A stretch of 11,501 nucleotides of DNA from an uncultured Rhodobacter sp. (GTDB lineage: Bacteria; Pseudomonadota; Alphaproteobacteria; Rhodobacterales; Rhodobacteraceae): the NCBI GenBank assembly GCA_937901435.1, contig CALGTJ010000315.1, positions 1 through 11,501 on the forward strand, written 5' to 3'. A program made the translations under genes and the position numbers. The notes beneath the pieces were generated by a model. The model was not told the DNA's origin and did no database searches. It was given only the letters and a program-made list of their open reading frames with translations. How positions within the stretch are numbered: the first letter of the stretch is position 1; every line of letters starts with the position of its first letter. Below, in pieces: positions 1 through 7,440 of the stretch.

Positions 1-936
1 GGCGGCATTGTTGGCGGTATCGGGGGCCACGATCCCCTCGATTGCGCCAGTGCCAAAGCGTTCAGGCGTCTTGGACACACGCTTTTCCACCGCATAGGCC
101 ATAAAGGCGGCAATCGACGGCCCCGTCCCCGGCAAAGCACCAAAGAACGCACCGATCGACGAGCCGCGAATGCCCGGCATCCATGACCGGCGCCAGTCGT
201 CGCGGGTGGGCATCATGTTCTTCATCTGCGCGCTGGTGGCGTCTATCTTGGCGTTGCGGGTGGCCCCGACAGAGGACAGGATCTCGCCGATCCCGAACAG
301 GCCCATCGCCATCGCGCTGATCCCAAATCCCTCAAGCAGGCTCATAGAGCCAAAGGTAAAACGCCCGACGCCGCTTTGGCTGTCGGTGCCGACCGTGGCG
401 ATCAGCATCCCGAAGACGACCATCGCCAAACCCTTGGACGGCGAGGCATTGGCGATCGTCGAGGCTGCCACCAGCCCCAGCACCATCAGCGCGAAATATT
501 CCGCCGGGCCAAAGGTCAGCGCATATTCGGCTATCAATGGTGAGAAAAGGCTGAGGATGACGATCCCGAAGGACCCCCCGACAAAGGACGCTATTGTCGT
601 CATGAACAACGCAACACCCGCCCGGCCCTTTTGCGCCATCGGATAGCCGTCAAGGCATGTCACCGCCGCCGAAGTCGCCCCCGGAATGTTCAGCAAGATC
701 GACGCCGTCGAGCCGCCATAGGTCGTGCCATAATAGATCCCCGCCAGCATGATCAACGCCGCCGTGGGATCAAGGTAAAAAGTGATCGGGAACAGCATGG
801 AAATTGCAGCCAGCGGGCCGACACCCGGAATGACCCCCACGAAAGTGCCCAAAAACACCCCGGCAAAACAATAAAACAGGTTCACCGGCGTGATCGCTGT
901 TTCAAGGCCCAGCGCGAGATTCGCGAGAAGTTCCAT
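1..936 (-). CDS. tctA: TctA, large permease subunit of tripartite tricarboxylate transporter (partial, 3' end outside window)
   Basis: Translating the minus strand from ATG at 936-934 gives 312 uninterrupted residues that run off the left edge, out of about 500 usual for TctA. It is an inner-membrane permease that, with TctB and a periplasmic TctC-type binding protein, takes up carboxylates using an ion gradient. Both family GxxPGxGP motifs are visible: GVIPGVGP near residues 34-41 and GALPGTGP near 266-273. Other family blocks are YYGTTYGGSTASILLNIPG (68-86), DGYPMAQKGRAG (96-107) and, at the edge, GAIEGIVAPDTANNAA. Long hydrophobic stretches fit a multi-pass protein. Its ATG shares one base with the tctB stop (TGATG), so translation is probably coupled. 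Family call is secure; the substrate (citrate, tartrate, aromatic acid or other) cannot be told from TctA. Confidence 0.95.
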   Translation of the reverse strand, partial: MELLANLALGLETAITPVNLFYCFAGVFLGTFVGVIPGVGPLAAISMLFPITFYLDPTAALIMLAGIYYGTTYGGSTASILLNIPGATSAAVTCLDGYPMAQKGRAGVALFMTTIASFVGGSFGIVILSLFSPLIAEYALTFGPAEYFALMVLGLVAASTIANASPSKGLAMVVFGMLIATVGTDSQSGVGRFTFGSMSLLEGFGISAMAMGLFGIGEILSSVGATRNAKIDATSAQMKNMMPTRDDWRRSWMPGIRGSSIGAFFGALPGTGPSIAAFMAYAVEKRVSKTPERFGTGAIEGIVAPDTANNAA

Positions 937-1385
937 CAGAATGGCCAATCAAACGCCGGGATGGGCAGGCCCAGTCCCAGAATGAAGATCGCCCATGTCA
1001 GCAGCGCAAGCGATCCGCCAAGGATCACGGCCTTGACCAGAGGCACCTGTGTCTCGGCGAAGGTGGCGACCACGGTTGTCGTAAAGACTGCGGGCACAAA
1101 GCCGATGGTTTCAATCATCAGCGCAAAACTGAAAATGCAGATCGACAGAACGATCAGCGGGCGCAATTTCAGATCTACCGCCTCGCCTTTGCGAAACAGG
1201 GCCGGCACCGCGATAATTAGGCCGAAAACGGCCAGAATCACCCCCAAAGAGACCGGCATCATACCCGGCCCCATCCGGCTTATGGTCCCCATGGAATATT
1301 TGGACAGCGCATAAAGCGCGGCGGCGATCCCGAAGAGGGTCAGCCCGAGCCCGGCGACGATGTCCCGATAATCGCGATCCAGCAC
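936..1385 (-). CDS. tctB: TctB, small permease subunit of tripartite tricarboxylate transporter
   Basis: A 149-residue membrane protein with four hydrophobic segments, near residues 9-27, 44-64, 76-110 (possibly two passes) and 117-139. This is the size and layout of TctB (DUF1468), the poorly conserved small membrane partner of TctA. The block RMGPGMMPVSLG (37-48) matches the family's GPGxxP signature, and the tail GLPIPAFDWPF is typical. The start is GTG at 1385-1383, supported by a strong purine-rich ribosome binding site directly upstream. It is the first gene of a minus-strand tctB-tctA unit. The usual tctC gene is not upstream; the next gene there is divergent. The binding protein may lie beyond tctA or elsewhere in the genome. 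Confidence 0.9.
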   Translation of the reverse strand: MLDRDYRDIVAGLGLTLFGIAAALYALSKYSMGTISRMGPGMMPVSLGVILAVFGLIIAVPALFRKGEAVDLKLRPLIVLSICIFSFALMIETIGFVPAVFTTTVVATFAETQVPLVKAVILGGSLALLTWAIFILGLGLPIPAFDWPF

Positions 1386-1389
1386 TTTT

Positions 1390-1397
1390 CCCCTCCC
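1390..1397 (-). promoter_or_regulatory. Shine-Dalgarno site of tctB (GGGAGGGG)
   Basis: On the minus strand GGGAGGGG is followed by AAAA and then GTG. The strong match and close spacing decide the GTG at 1385 as the tctB start. Confidence 0.75.
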
Positions 1398-1496
1398 ATA
1401 GGACCAGCACGTATCTTCTGTCTGCCGACATTCGAGCCAAAGCAGATTTCACACAACAGGCTAAAACGCGGGCGAGCATAACAAACAGTCAGGCTC

Positions 1497-1534
1497 AACC
1501 TGCGCAGCCAACAACTTGCGTCCAGGAACTTGCG
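1497..1534. repeat. Three AAC(C/T)TGCG direct repeats in the tctB/thioesterase spacer
   Basis: AACCTGCG at 1497-1504, AACTTGCG at 1513-1520 and AACTTGCG at 1527-1534. Two copies are identical and one differs by a single base; start-to-start spacing is 16 and 14 nt. The last copy ends 30 nt before the thioesterase ATG. Short ordered repeats in a divergent promoter region suggest operator half-sites for a local regulator. That role is inference, and no regulator gene lies in the window. Confidence 0.4.
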
Positions 1535-1564
1535 CTGACCTCAAAGCTGTCCCACAAACGCCGC

Positions 1565-1999
1565 ATGGAACAGGAATTGATAAACGCGGGCTGGGCCCTT
1601 GATGCGGATGACGGGTTTGTGGGTCATGTGGGGGGGCTGTGGCGACGCGTGGTCAGGGGCGAGACGCAGGTGGCCTTTATCGCGCGCCCTATTCACGCCA
1701 ACCGGAACGGCGTGGTGCATGGCGGCATGTTGATGACGTTCGTAGATCGCGCCATGGGCCAGATGGCGCGCCATAGCACCGGTGCCGCGCGCGGGGCCAC
1801 GATCAGCCTGACCCACCAATTTCTGAGCCCTGTCAAAATCGGGGATCTGATTGAAATGACACCGCAGGTGACGCGGACAACATCGCGCATGGTGTTTCTG
1901 ACCGGCACCGCCTGTGTCGGCGAAACCCCGGTTGTTTCGGCTCAGGGCGTCTGGCGCGTGTCCCACAGTCCCGCCGAAGGAGCGAGCGACCACGCTTAG
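1565..1999 (+). CDS. PaaI-family hotdog-fold acyl-CoA thioesterase
   Basis: A 144-residue protein of the normal size for a single hotdog domain. The signature is NGVVHGGMLMTFVDRAMG (48-65): the HGG turn (52-54) followed by an acidic residue, Asp61, on the central helix, as in PaaI/YbgC-like thioesterases where this Asp or Glu helps hydrolyse the CoA ester. The second half has THQFLSPVKIGD (83-94), matching the family's strand pattern xxxFLxPxxxGD. The enzyme is cytoplasmic, with no signal peptide, and would release free acid and CoA from an acyl- or aryl-CoA. ATG at 1565 is the only reasonable start in this frame, although no Shine-Dalgarno sequence precedes it. It is divergent from tctBA and convergent with the acyl-CoA synthetase operon, overlapping it by 4 nt. 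Substrate unknown; housekeeping CoA recycling for the adjacent pathway is an inference. Confidence 0.88.
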   Translation: MEQELINAGWALDADDGFVGHVGGLWRRVVRGETQVAFIARPIHANRNGVVHGGMLMTFVDRAMGQMARHSTGAARGATISLTHQFLSPVKIGDLIEMTPQVTRTTSRMVFLTGTACVGETPVVSAQGVWRVSHSPAEGASDHA

Positions 2000-4077
2000 G
2001 CGTTCAAGACGATCAGCCCATCCGCCGCCGCCACGCCCTGCCCCTTGGGCATCACGAAAAGCGGATTGATTTCAGCCTCTTCCAACCGGTCCCCAAGGGT
2101 TGCACCCATATGCGCCAATGCCTCTACCGCATCGACAAGCGCCTCAACATCATAGGGCTCTGCCCCGCGATACCCGTCGAGCAGCGCCTTGACGCGCAGC
2201 GAATTCACCATCTCGCGGGCCTCGCCCTCGCGCAGCGGCAACAGCCGCAGGGTGCTGTCACCGGACAGTTCCGCCTGCACACCGCCTGCACCCAAAAGGA
2301 TCAGCGGCCCCAATTGCGGATCCCGGCGCAGGCCAAGGATCATTTCCAACCCGCCGCGCAGCATGGTCTGCACCAGATAGCCCTCTGATGTGGGCAGGTC
2401 CTGAGCGGCCAGTTTTTGCGCCATCTCGCTTAGCGCAGGTCCCACATCCTCGGCCGACAGACCAATGCGTACCCCGCCCACATCAGACTTGTGCGCGATC
2501 TCGCGCGACAGCATCTTTAGTACCACCGGGCCTGACATGCGGCGCGCGGCTGCCGTCGCCTCTTGGGCGGTGTGCACCACCTGGCTTTGCGCGCCGTGCA
2601 GCCCGAACCCTGCAAAAAGCGCGCGCGCTTCGGCCTCGTTCAGCGATCCGGTCGGCAGATCACCCGGTAGGTTCGGGCCTGTTTTACGCGGCAACGGCGC
2701 GCCTTGGGCTGGCATCGGCAAGGCCGCTTTCAGCACCGTCGCGCAGGTTTCCGGTGCGGCGAAAGCGGGAATGCCCTCGCGGTTCAGCAGGTCCACGATG
2801 TGCGGCGCGTGTGGGCTGACATAGGCGATCAGGGGTTTGTCGCTTGTCGCCAAACCCGCCCGGATCGCCCCCGCCGCCACATCCGGACGTGCCAAGGCAG
2901 ACGAGCCGACCACCACCACCACGCCATCGATGCCCTCCGAGGCCAGCAACGCCTTGGTTGCGGCTGTCATGATGGCGGGTTCGACGCCCGCCAAGGTCAC
3001 ATCGACCGGATTGCCGATCATCGGCGCGTCTTGCCCAAGGAGATCTGCCAAAATCGTACCGGTTGCCGGGTCAAGCTCTGGCACATCCAGACCAAGCACC
3101 CCGCAGTTGTCGGCCACAAGACTGCCTGCGCCACCGGTCGAGGTCAGGATCGCCACGCGTTTGCCCTGCATCCGGCGACGGCTGGCCAGCATGGCGGGCA
3201 AGTCAAGCAGGTCACTGAACGTCTCTGCCCGGATCGCACCGACCTGTCGAAACAGCGCGTCATATATGCGATCCTCACCCGCCATCGCACCAGTGTGTGA
3301 CACCGCCGCCCGTGCCCCGGATTCAGAGCGACCGACCTTGTAGATCACCAGCGGCTTGCCCGCCTCGCGTGCCAAACTGGCCGCATAGCGGAACTTTTCG
3401 ACAGAGCGGATCCCCTCGATATAGGCCGCAATGACGGTGGTGGTCTGGTCCTGCGCATAGGCCTCTATCAGGTCCGCGATGTCGATATCCGCCTCGTTCC
3501 CGGTCGAGGCCAGCTTGCAGAACCCGATCCCGCGTGCAGCGCCCCGTGACAAAAGCGCGCCAAGGATCCCACCGCTTTGCGAGGCAACAGAAATACCGCC
3601 CTTTGGGATGCTGTCGCCTTCCAGCGCGCCGCTGGCCGACAGCACGATTCCACGCGACAGGTCCATCGCGCCGATGGTGTTCGGCCCCAGCAGGCGCATC
3701 TCGCCCGCCGCCGCGCGCAGGGCATCTTGCCGCGCGCGCCCCTCTTCACCCGCTTCGCCATAGCCACTGGCCAAGACGATGGCGAGTTTACATCCCTTTG
3801 CCGCCAGATCCCGCACAGCGCTCTCGGCCCTTTCTACCCCAAGCAGGACAATCGCAACATCCGGCGCGCCGGGCAGATCCGCGACGCTGGCGAAACAGGG
3901 CAGCCCGGCAATCTCTGGCGCGCGTGGATTGATCGGCCAGATGTCCCCGGCAAACCCGTGTTTCATCAGATACGCCACGGGCCGCCCGCCGGTTTTGTTC
4001 GGGTCCGCAGACGCCCCGACGATGGCCACGCTTTTGGGGCCCCATAACGCGTCAAGCGCCGCCTCTGATTTTGTCAT
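1996..4077 (-). CDS. NDP-forming (ADP-forming type) acyl-CoA synthetase, copy 1
   Basis: A 693-residue single-chain ligase of the acetate-CoA ligase (ADP-forming) superfamily, which makes acyl-CoA, ADP and Pi from a carboxylate, CoA and ATP through phosphohistidine intermediates. Domains in order: CoA-binding Rossmann domain (about 10-135, with GASADPNKTGGRP at 21-33), succinyl-CoA-ligase-like flavodoxin domain (about 150-290, ASQSGG at 165-170), a second such domain (about 305-455, STGGAG at 313-318), and a C-terminal ATP-grasp domain (about 475-690). The phosphorylated His is expected at His261 in SHTGAMAG. The ATP-grasp part has HKSDVGGV (529-536), RRDPQLGP and EINPL. All key residues look intact. 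ATG at 4077 is preceded by AGGGAG. It is the last gene of the operon, 59 nt after its paralog, with no terminator visible in that gap. The acid substrate is unknown. Confidence 0.92.
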   Translation of the reverse strand: MTKSEAALDALWGPKSVAIVGASADPNKTGGRPVAYLMKHGFAGDIWPINPRAPEIAGLPCFASVADLPGAPDVAIVLLGVERAESAVRDLAAKGCKLAIVLASGYGEAGEEGRARQDALRAAAGEMRLLGPNTIGAMDLSRGIVLSASGALEGDSIPKGGISVASQSGGILGALLSRGAARGIGFCKLASTGNEADIDIADLIEAYAQDQTTTVIAAYIEGIRSVEKFRYAASLAREAGKPLVIYKVGRSESGARAAVSHTGAMAGEDRIYDALFRQVGAIRAETFSDLLDLPAMLASRRRMQGKRVAILTSTGGAGSLVADNCGVLGLDVPELDPATGTILADLLGQDAPMIGNPVDVTLAGVEPAIMTAATKALLASEGIDGVVVVVGSSALARPDVAAGAIRAGLATSDKPLIAYVSPHAPHIVDLLNREGIPAFAAPETCATVLKAALPMPAQGAPLPRKTGPNLPGDLPTGSLNEAEARALFAGFGLHGAQSQVVHTAQEATAAARRMSGPVVLKMLSREIAHKSDVGGVRIGLSAEDVGPALSEMAQKLAAQDLPTSEGYLVQTMLRGGLEMILGLRRDPQLGPLILLGAGGVQAELSGDSTLRLLPLREGEAREMVNSLRVKALLDGYRGAEPYDVEALVDAVEALAHMGATLGDRLEEAEINPLFVMPKGQGVAAADGLIVLNA

Positions 4078-4136
4078 CCTGTTTCTCCCTGCCCTCAGCT
4101 TGCGGCTTGTTGGGGTCTTGTTTTTATGGCGGCCCC

Positions 4137-6212
4137 TTAGGGCGCGACCACCTGCATCAGCGCGTCGACGGCCACGACGCCCTCGCCTTGCGGCAGCACG
4201 ATCAGCGGGTTGATTTCCGCCTCGACGATATCGTCGGACAGGGCGAGGTTTGACACCGCAACCACCGCCCTTGCCAAGGCGTCCAGATCGCCCTTTGTGC
4301 GACCACGCGCGCCGCCCAGAATTTGCGCGGCTTTCAGGCTGGCGATCATCTCTGTCGCGCCGTCAAGATCGACGGGGGCGAGGCGCATGACCGTGTCGCG
4401 GTAGATCTCTGTGAAGATCCCACCTGCGGCCAGCACCACAACGGGCCCGACCTGAGGGTCGCGGCGCATCCCCACCAGCACCTCGCCCACCCCGGCGCGC
4501 ATCCTCTGCACAAGGATGCGGCAAAGGGTGTGGTCCGGCCTGTGATGCGCGAGGTTGGTCTGGATCGTTTTCAACGCCAGCGCCAAAGCCTCGGGGGTAT
4601 TGATGCCCACGATCACCCCGCCCATATCGCTTTTGTGCGGGATCGCTGCGTCGAGCACCTTGGCAACGACCGGATAGGCGAAAGGCAAGTCTGGCACAGG
4701 CGCGTGCAGGTCCAGCGCGACCCATTCAGCCACAGGCACATTTGGCAAACGCGCGTAGGCCTCTGCCTCGTTCAGCATCCGGGTCTCGCCGGAACAGATA
4801 TCTTTGCCCCGTGTGGGCAGGCTCGGCGCTCTCCGCCCAAGCGCGGCTGCAATAGCGTCAGCGCAGGTCTCTGGATCCTCGAACACCGGCACGCCCGCGC
4901 CCGCTAGACGGCGGGTCGCGTCAGGCGCATCCGGTACAAGGAAGACCGCAAAGGGATGGCCGGGGGCGTCGATCAGGTCCAGCGCGGGCTGCACCGCAAG
5001 ATCCGGGTTGAACCGCGCCGAAGACCCGACACAGACCAGCACAAGATCAAATTCCGGCGCGTCACGGTAGACCTCGATCGCGGCGCGCATCACGTCATAA
5101 CGCGTGCCTGCAAGGGTCAGATCAAGGATGCGGGCCTGTCCCTGTGCGATCCCCTTTTTCGCAAGGGCTGCGCAGGTTTCACCGCTTGGCGGCACGATCT
5201 CGACGCCGAGGCCTGCCAGTCGATCCACGGCCATCGCCGCCCCACCCCCGGTGGTCGTGATCACGCCGACCCGCCCGGCCCCGACCTGATGCGGTCGGGC
5301 GGCGGCAGGCACCCGTTGCAGCAAAGGCACGGCCTCCAGCAGGCCCTCGAACATGTCGACCCGCGCGATGCCGCAAGCCCGCAGAAAGACATCGGCCACC
5401 TCATCCGTGCCCGCCAGTGATCCGGTGTGCGACTGCGCCAGTTCGGCCGCCTCGTCCGAGCGCCCCAGTTTGAACGCCGCCACAGGTTTGCCGCGCAAGG
5501 CGGCCTCTTGTGCAAAGCGTTGCAGGCGGTCGGCGTGACCCATGTGTTCAAGGAACAGCAGGAACCCGGTCACCGCGGGGTCCTCCAGCGCGGCCAAGCA
5601 AACATCGCCAATGGCCAGATCCGCCTCGCCCCCGACCGATACCAACCCGGCAAAGCCCAACCCCTTGCGCTTGCCCCGCGACAACAGCGCGCCGATCAGG
5701 CTGCCACTGTGCGAGGCCACGAATAGCCCGCCCTTGGGCAGGTCCGGTTCTGCGAAAGCCGCATTTGCAGTCAGGATCAGGCCGCGGTGCAGATTGGCAA
5801 GTCCAATCGAGGACGGCCCCAACACACGCATTCTGCCACGATCTATAACCGGCTTGAGCCGCACATGGTTTTGCGCCCCCGCCTCGCCGGCCTCGGCAAA
5901 ACCGGTCGCCAGAACTGTCGCCACCGGCACGCCTAGCGCCTCACAGTCTTCCAACGCGTCCAACGCCCGTTCAGCGCCGGTCAGGATGAAGGCGTGTTCA
6001 GGCACCTCTGGCAGGGCGGCCAGAGAGCCAAAGCTGCGTTCTCCTTGTACCATGTCGCGGGTCGGGTTCACCGGATAGATCTGCCCGCCATATCCCGCAG
6101 CCCGCAAGAACCGAAGCGGGCGGCCAGAGGTCTTTTCGCCGTCATCAGACACTCCGACAAGCGCGATGCTATCGGGACGCAGCAACGCTTTTTGCCAGCT
6201 TGGACCCTGCAT
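4137..6212 (-). CDS. NDP-forming (ADP-forming type) acyl-CoA synthetase, copy 2
   Basis: A 691-residue paralog of the next gene downstream, with the same four-part layout: CoA-binding domain (GVSDDGEKTSGRP, about 20-32), two flavodoxin-like domains (ASHSGS near 166-171, then TTTGGG), and a C-terminal ATP-grasp domain. The expected phosphohistidine is His262 in SHTGSLAG. HKSDMGGV (526-533), RRDPQVGP and EINPL are conserved, so it should be an active acid-CoA ligase. The predicted start is ATG at 6212-6210, which overlaps the dehydrogenase stop by one base (TGATG). GTG at 6215 is immediately upstream in frame and also overlaps that stop, giving a protein one residue longer. Either way it depends on translation of the dehydrogenase. 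The two copies share motifs but are clearly diverged, so an old duplication with different acid substrates is more likely than redundancy. That is inference. Confidence 0.92.
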   Translation of the reverse strand: MQGPSWQKALLRPDSIALVGVSDDGEKTSGRPLRFLRAAGYGGQIYPVNPTRDMVQGERSFGSLAALPEVPEHAFILTGAERALDALEDCEALGVPVATVLATGFAEAGEAGAQNHVRLKPVIDRGRMRVLGPSSIGLANLHRGLILTANAAFAEPDLPKGGLFVASHSGSLIGALLSRGKRKGLGFAGLVSVGGEADLAIGDVCLAALEDPAVTGFLLFLEHMGHADRLQRFAQEAALRGKPVAAFKLGRSDEAAELAQSHTGSLAGTDEVADVFLRACGIARVDMFEGLLEAVPLLQRVPAAARPHQVGAGRVGVITTTGGGAAMAVDRLAGLGVEIVPPSGETCAALAKKGIAQGQARILDLTLAGTRYDVMRAAIEVYRDAPEFDLVLVCVGSSARFNPDLAVQPALDLIDAPGHPFAVFLVPDAPDATRRLAGAGVPVFEDPETCADAIAAALGRRAPSLPTRGKDICSGETRMLNEAEAYARLPNVPVAEWVALDLHAPVPDLPFAYPVVAKVLDAAIPHKSDMGGVIVGINTPEALALALKTIQTNLAHHRPDHTLCRILVQRMRAGVGEVLVGMRRDPQVGPVVVLAAGGIFTEIYRDTVMRLAPVDLDGATEMIASLKAAQILGGARGRTKGDLDALARAVVAVSNLALSDDIVEAEINPLIVLPQGEGVVAVDALMQVVAP

Positions 6213-7363
6213 CACGCTGGCCGCTGGCTAAACCGCCGTTCGAACACATGTTCGGCGATCCGGTTCTTGAGCATTTCGGTAGACCCCCCCGCGATCTGCC
6301 AGCCGCGCGTGCGCTTGACGCAGTATTCCACAAGGCTTTCTGTTGAATAGCCATATCCGCCCATCGCCTGCATCGCCGCATTTGCCACCTCGAACCCGGC
6401 CTGATTGCAGGCAAGTTTGGCGACGGCGGTGTCAAACGCCGAGGGCAGGCCATTCGCATCGCCGTCACGCGCCGCGCGGTACAGCAGCATCTGTGCGCTT
6501 TCCAGCTTGACGATCATTTCTGAAAACTGCCACTGCAAGCCCTGAAACTCGCACAGCGGACGCCCGAACTGGGTCCGCTCCATCACATGACGGCGGGCCA
6601 CCTCGTAGGCGTGCCGCCCTAGGGCCAGCGCCCGAGAGGCATTGCCGATGCGTTCGACGTTGAACCCGGAAATCTGCTTTTTGAACCCGCCAGGGCCAAG
6701 CAGGACATTCTCTGCCGGGATCCGGCAGTCCTCGAAATAGAGCGGGCACCACTCTTCGCCGCTCATGAAGGGCGCGGGCTTGCCCACGGTGAATCCCGGC
6801 GTGCCGCGTTCGACCAGCACCGATCCGATGCCCCCGGTTCCGGGGCCAAACCGGACGTATATCAGGAACAGATCCGCATGTGGGCTATGGGTCGAGAACA
6901 CCTTTGAGCCGTTCAGGATATACCCGTCGCCATCTTCGCGCGCGCTGGTTTTCAACTCTGTTACCGCAGAGCCGGCGTCGGGTTCGCTCATCCCCAACGA
7001 GATCAGCGTCTTGCCTGCCAACAGACCGGGCAGCCAGCGTTCTTTTTGGGCCGGGCTTGCGAATTCGGCAAAGGTGCGGATCGGGCCAAAGTTTCCGGCC
7101 TGCGCCACATCCGCGCTTTTGGGACAAACCATCGCCAGTTCCTGAATGGTGATGACCGCATCCATCAGTGTCCCGCCGATGCCGCCGTCCGCCTCGCGCA
7201 TGGTAATCCCAAGCATCCCCATGTCCGCCAGTTTCCCCGCCACATCCCACGGATAGTCACTAGAATGCGCGCGCTCCAGCGCGCCATTGGCCAGTTCCCC
7301 TCTTGCAAAGTGACGGACGGCATCGGCAAGCTCGACTTGGTCAGAGGTCAGTCCTGAGGTCAC
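6212..7363 (-). CDS. Acyl-CoA dehydrogenase (FAD flavoenzyme)
   Basis: From GTG at 7363 the protein has 383 residues, the usual size. It should oxidise an acyl-CoA to the trans-2-enoyl-CoA with FAD, passing electrons to electron-transfer flavoprotein. Visible family blocks: MSEPDAGS (125-132), GYILNGSKVFSTHSPHADL (147-165), RTQFGRPLCEFQ (263-274) and AMGGYGYSTE (333-342). Near the C-terminus IAGGSTEML replaces the medium-chain form YEGTSxIQ, so the usual catalytic Glu is Gly or Ala. Glu237 in NVERIGN aligns with the alternative catalytic Glu of isovaleryl-CoA dehydrogenase and CaiA-like enzymes, which suggests a branched or unusual acyl group. A TTG start at 7423 would add 20 arginine- and cysteine-containing residues not typical of the family. 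First gene of the three-gene operon, overlapping the next by one base. Confidence 0.92.
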   Translation of the reverse strand: MTSGLTSDQVELADAVRHFARGELANGALERAHSSDYPWDVAGKLADMGMLGITMREADGGIGGTLMDAVITIQELAMVCPKSADVAQAGNFGPIRTFAEFASPAQKERWLPGLLAGKTLISLGMSEPDAGSAVTELKTSAREDGDGYILNGSKVFSTHSPHADLFLIYVRFGPGTGGIGSVLVERGTPGFTVGKPAPFMSGEEWCPLYFEDCRIPAENVLLGPGGFKKQISGFNVERIGNASRALALGRHAYEVARRHVMERTQFGRPLCEFQGLQWQFSEMIVKLESAQMLLYRAARDGDANGLPSAFDTAVAKLACNQAGFEVANAAMQAMGGYGYSTESLVEYCVKRTRGWQIAGGSTEMLKNRIAEHVFERRFSQRPA

Positions 7364-7371
7364 GGGCTCGG

Positions 7372-7377
7372 CTCCTT
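7372..7377 (-). promoter_or_regulatory. Shine-Dalgarno site deciding the dehydrogenase start (AAGGAG)
   Basis: On the minus strand AAGGAG is followed by an 8-nt spacer and GTG at 7363-7361. This near-perfect site at normal spacing favours the GTG over the upstream TTG at 7423. The ATG at 7380 is in another frame and meets a stop within seven codons. Confidence 0.8.
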
Positions 7378-7440
7378 CATGGCACAAATCCGGGCATAGC
7401 TTGGCCCTTCGACGCCTTATCAAGCCAAATCAGGAGTATG

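Larger units (their letters stand above)
1386..1564. promoter_or_regulatory. Divergent intergenic region between tctB and thioesterase
   Basis: This 179-nt non-coding spacer must hold the promoters for tctBA (minus) and the thioesterase (plus). I see no convincing -35/-10 pair for either gene. A weak minus-strand possibility is TTGTGT, 17 nt, GAATGT. The tctB side has a strong ribosome binding site; the thioesterase side has none. The right half carries the AAC(C/T)TGCG repeats listed separately. Confidence 0.55.

Noticed and set aside
170..1314. Plus-strand open frames of 158 and 227 codons over tctA and tctB
   Set aside because: The minus strand encodes recognisable TctA and TctB across the same bases; the plus-strand translations show no family features.
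2388..3343. Several long plus-strand open frames opposite the first acyl-CoA synthetase
   Set aside because: They are antisense shadows of a strongly supported GC-rich gene, rich in Arg, Pro and Ala, with no family motifs or ribosome sites.
4078..4136. Possible terminator between the two acyl-CoA synthetase genes
   Set aside because: The 59-nt gap has no stable stem followed by a minus-strand T-tract, so continued transcription is the simpler reading.
4323..5726. Long plus-strand open frames opposite the second acyl-CoA synthetase
   Set aside because: Same shadow pattern; composition is unnatural for a protein and the opposite strand has a full-length ligase with intact motifs.
7364..7423. 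N-terminal extension of the acyl-CoA dehydrogenase to TTG at 7423
   Set aside because: Rare start codon without a ribosome site, while GTG at 7363 has AAGGAG at ideal spacing and gives a family-typical N-terminus.
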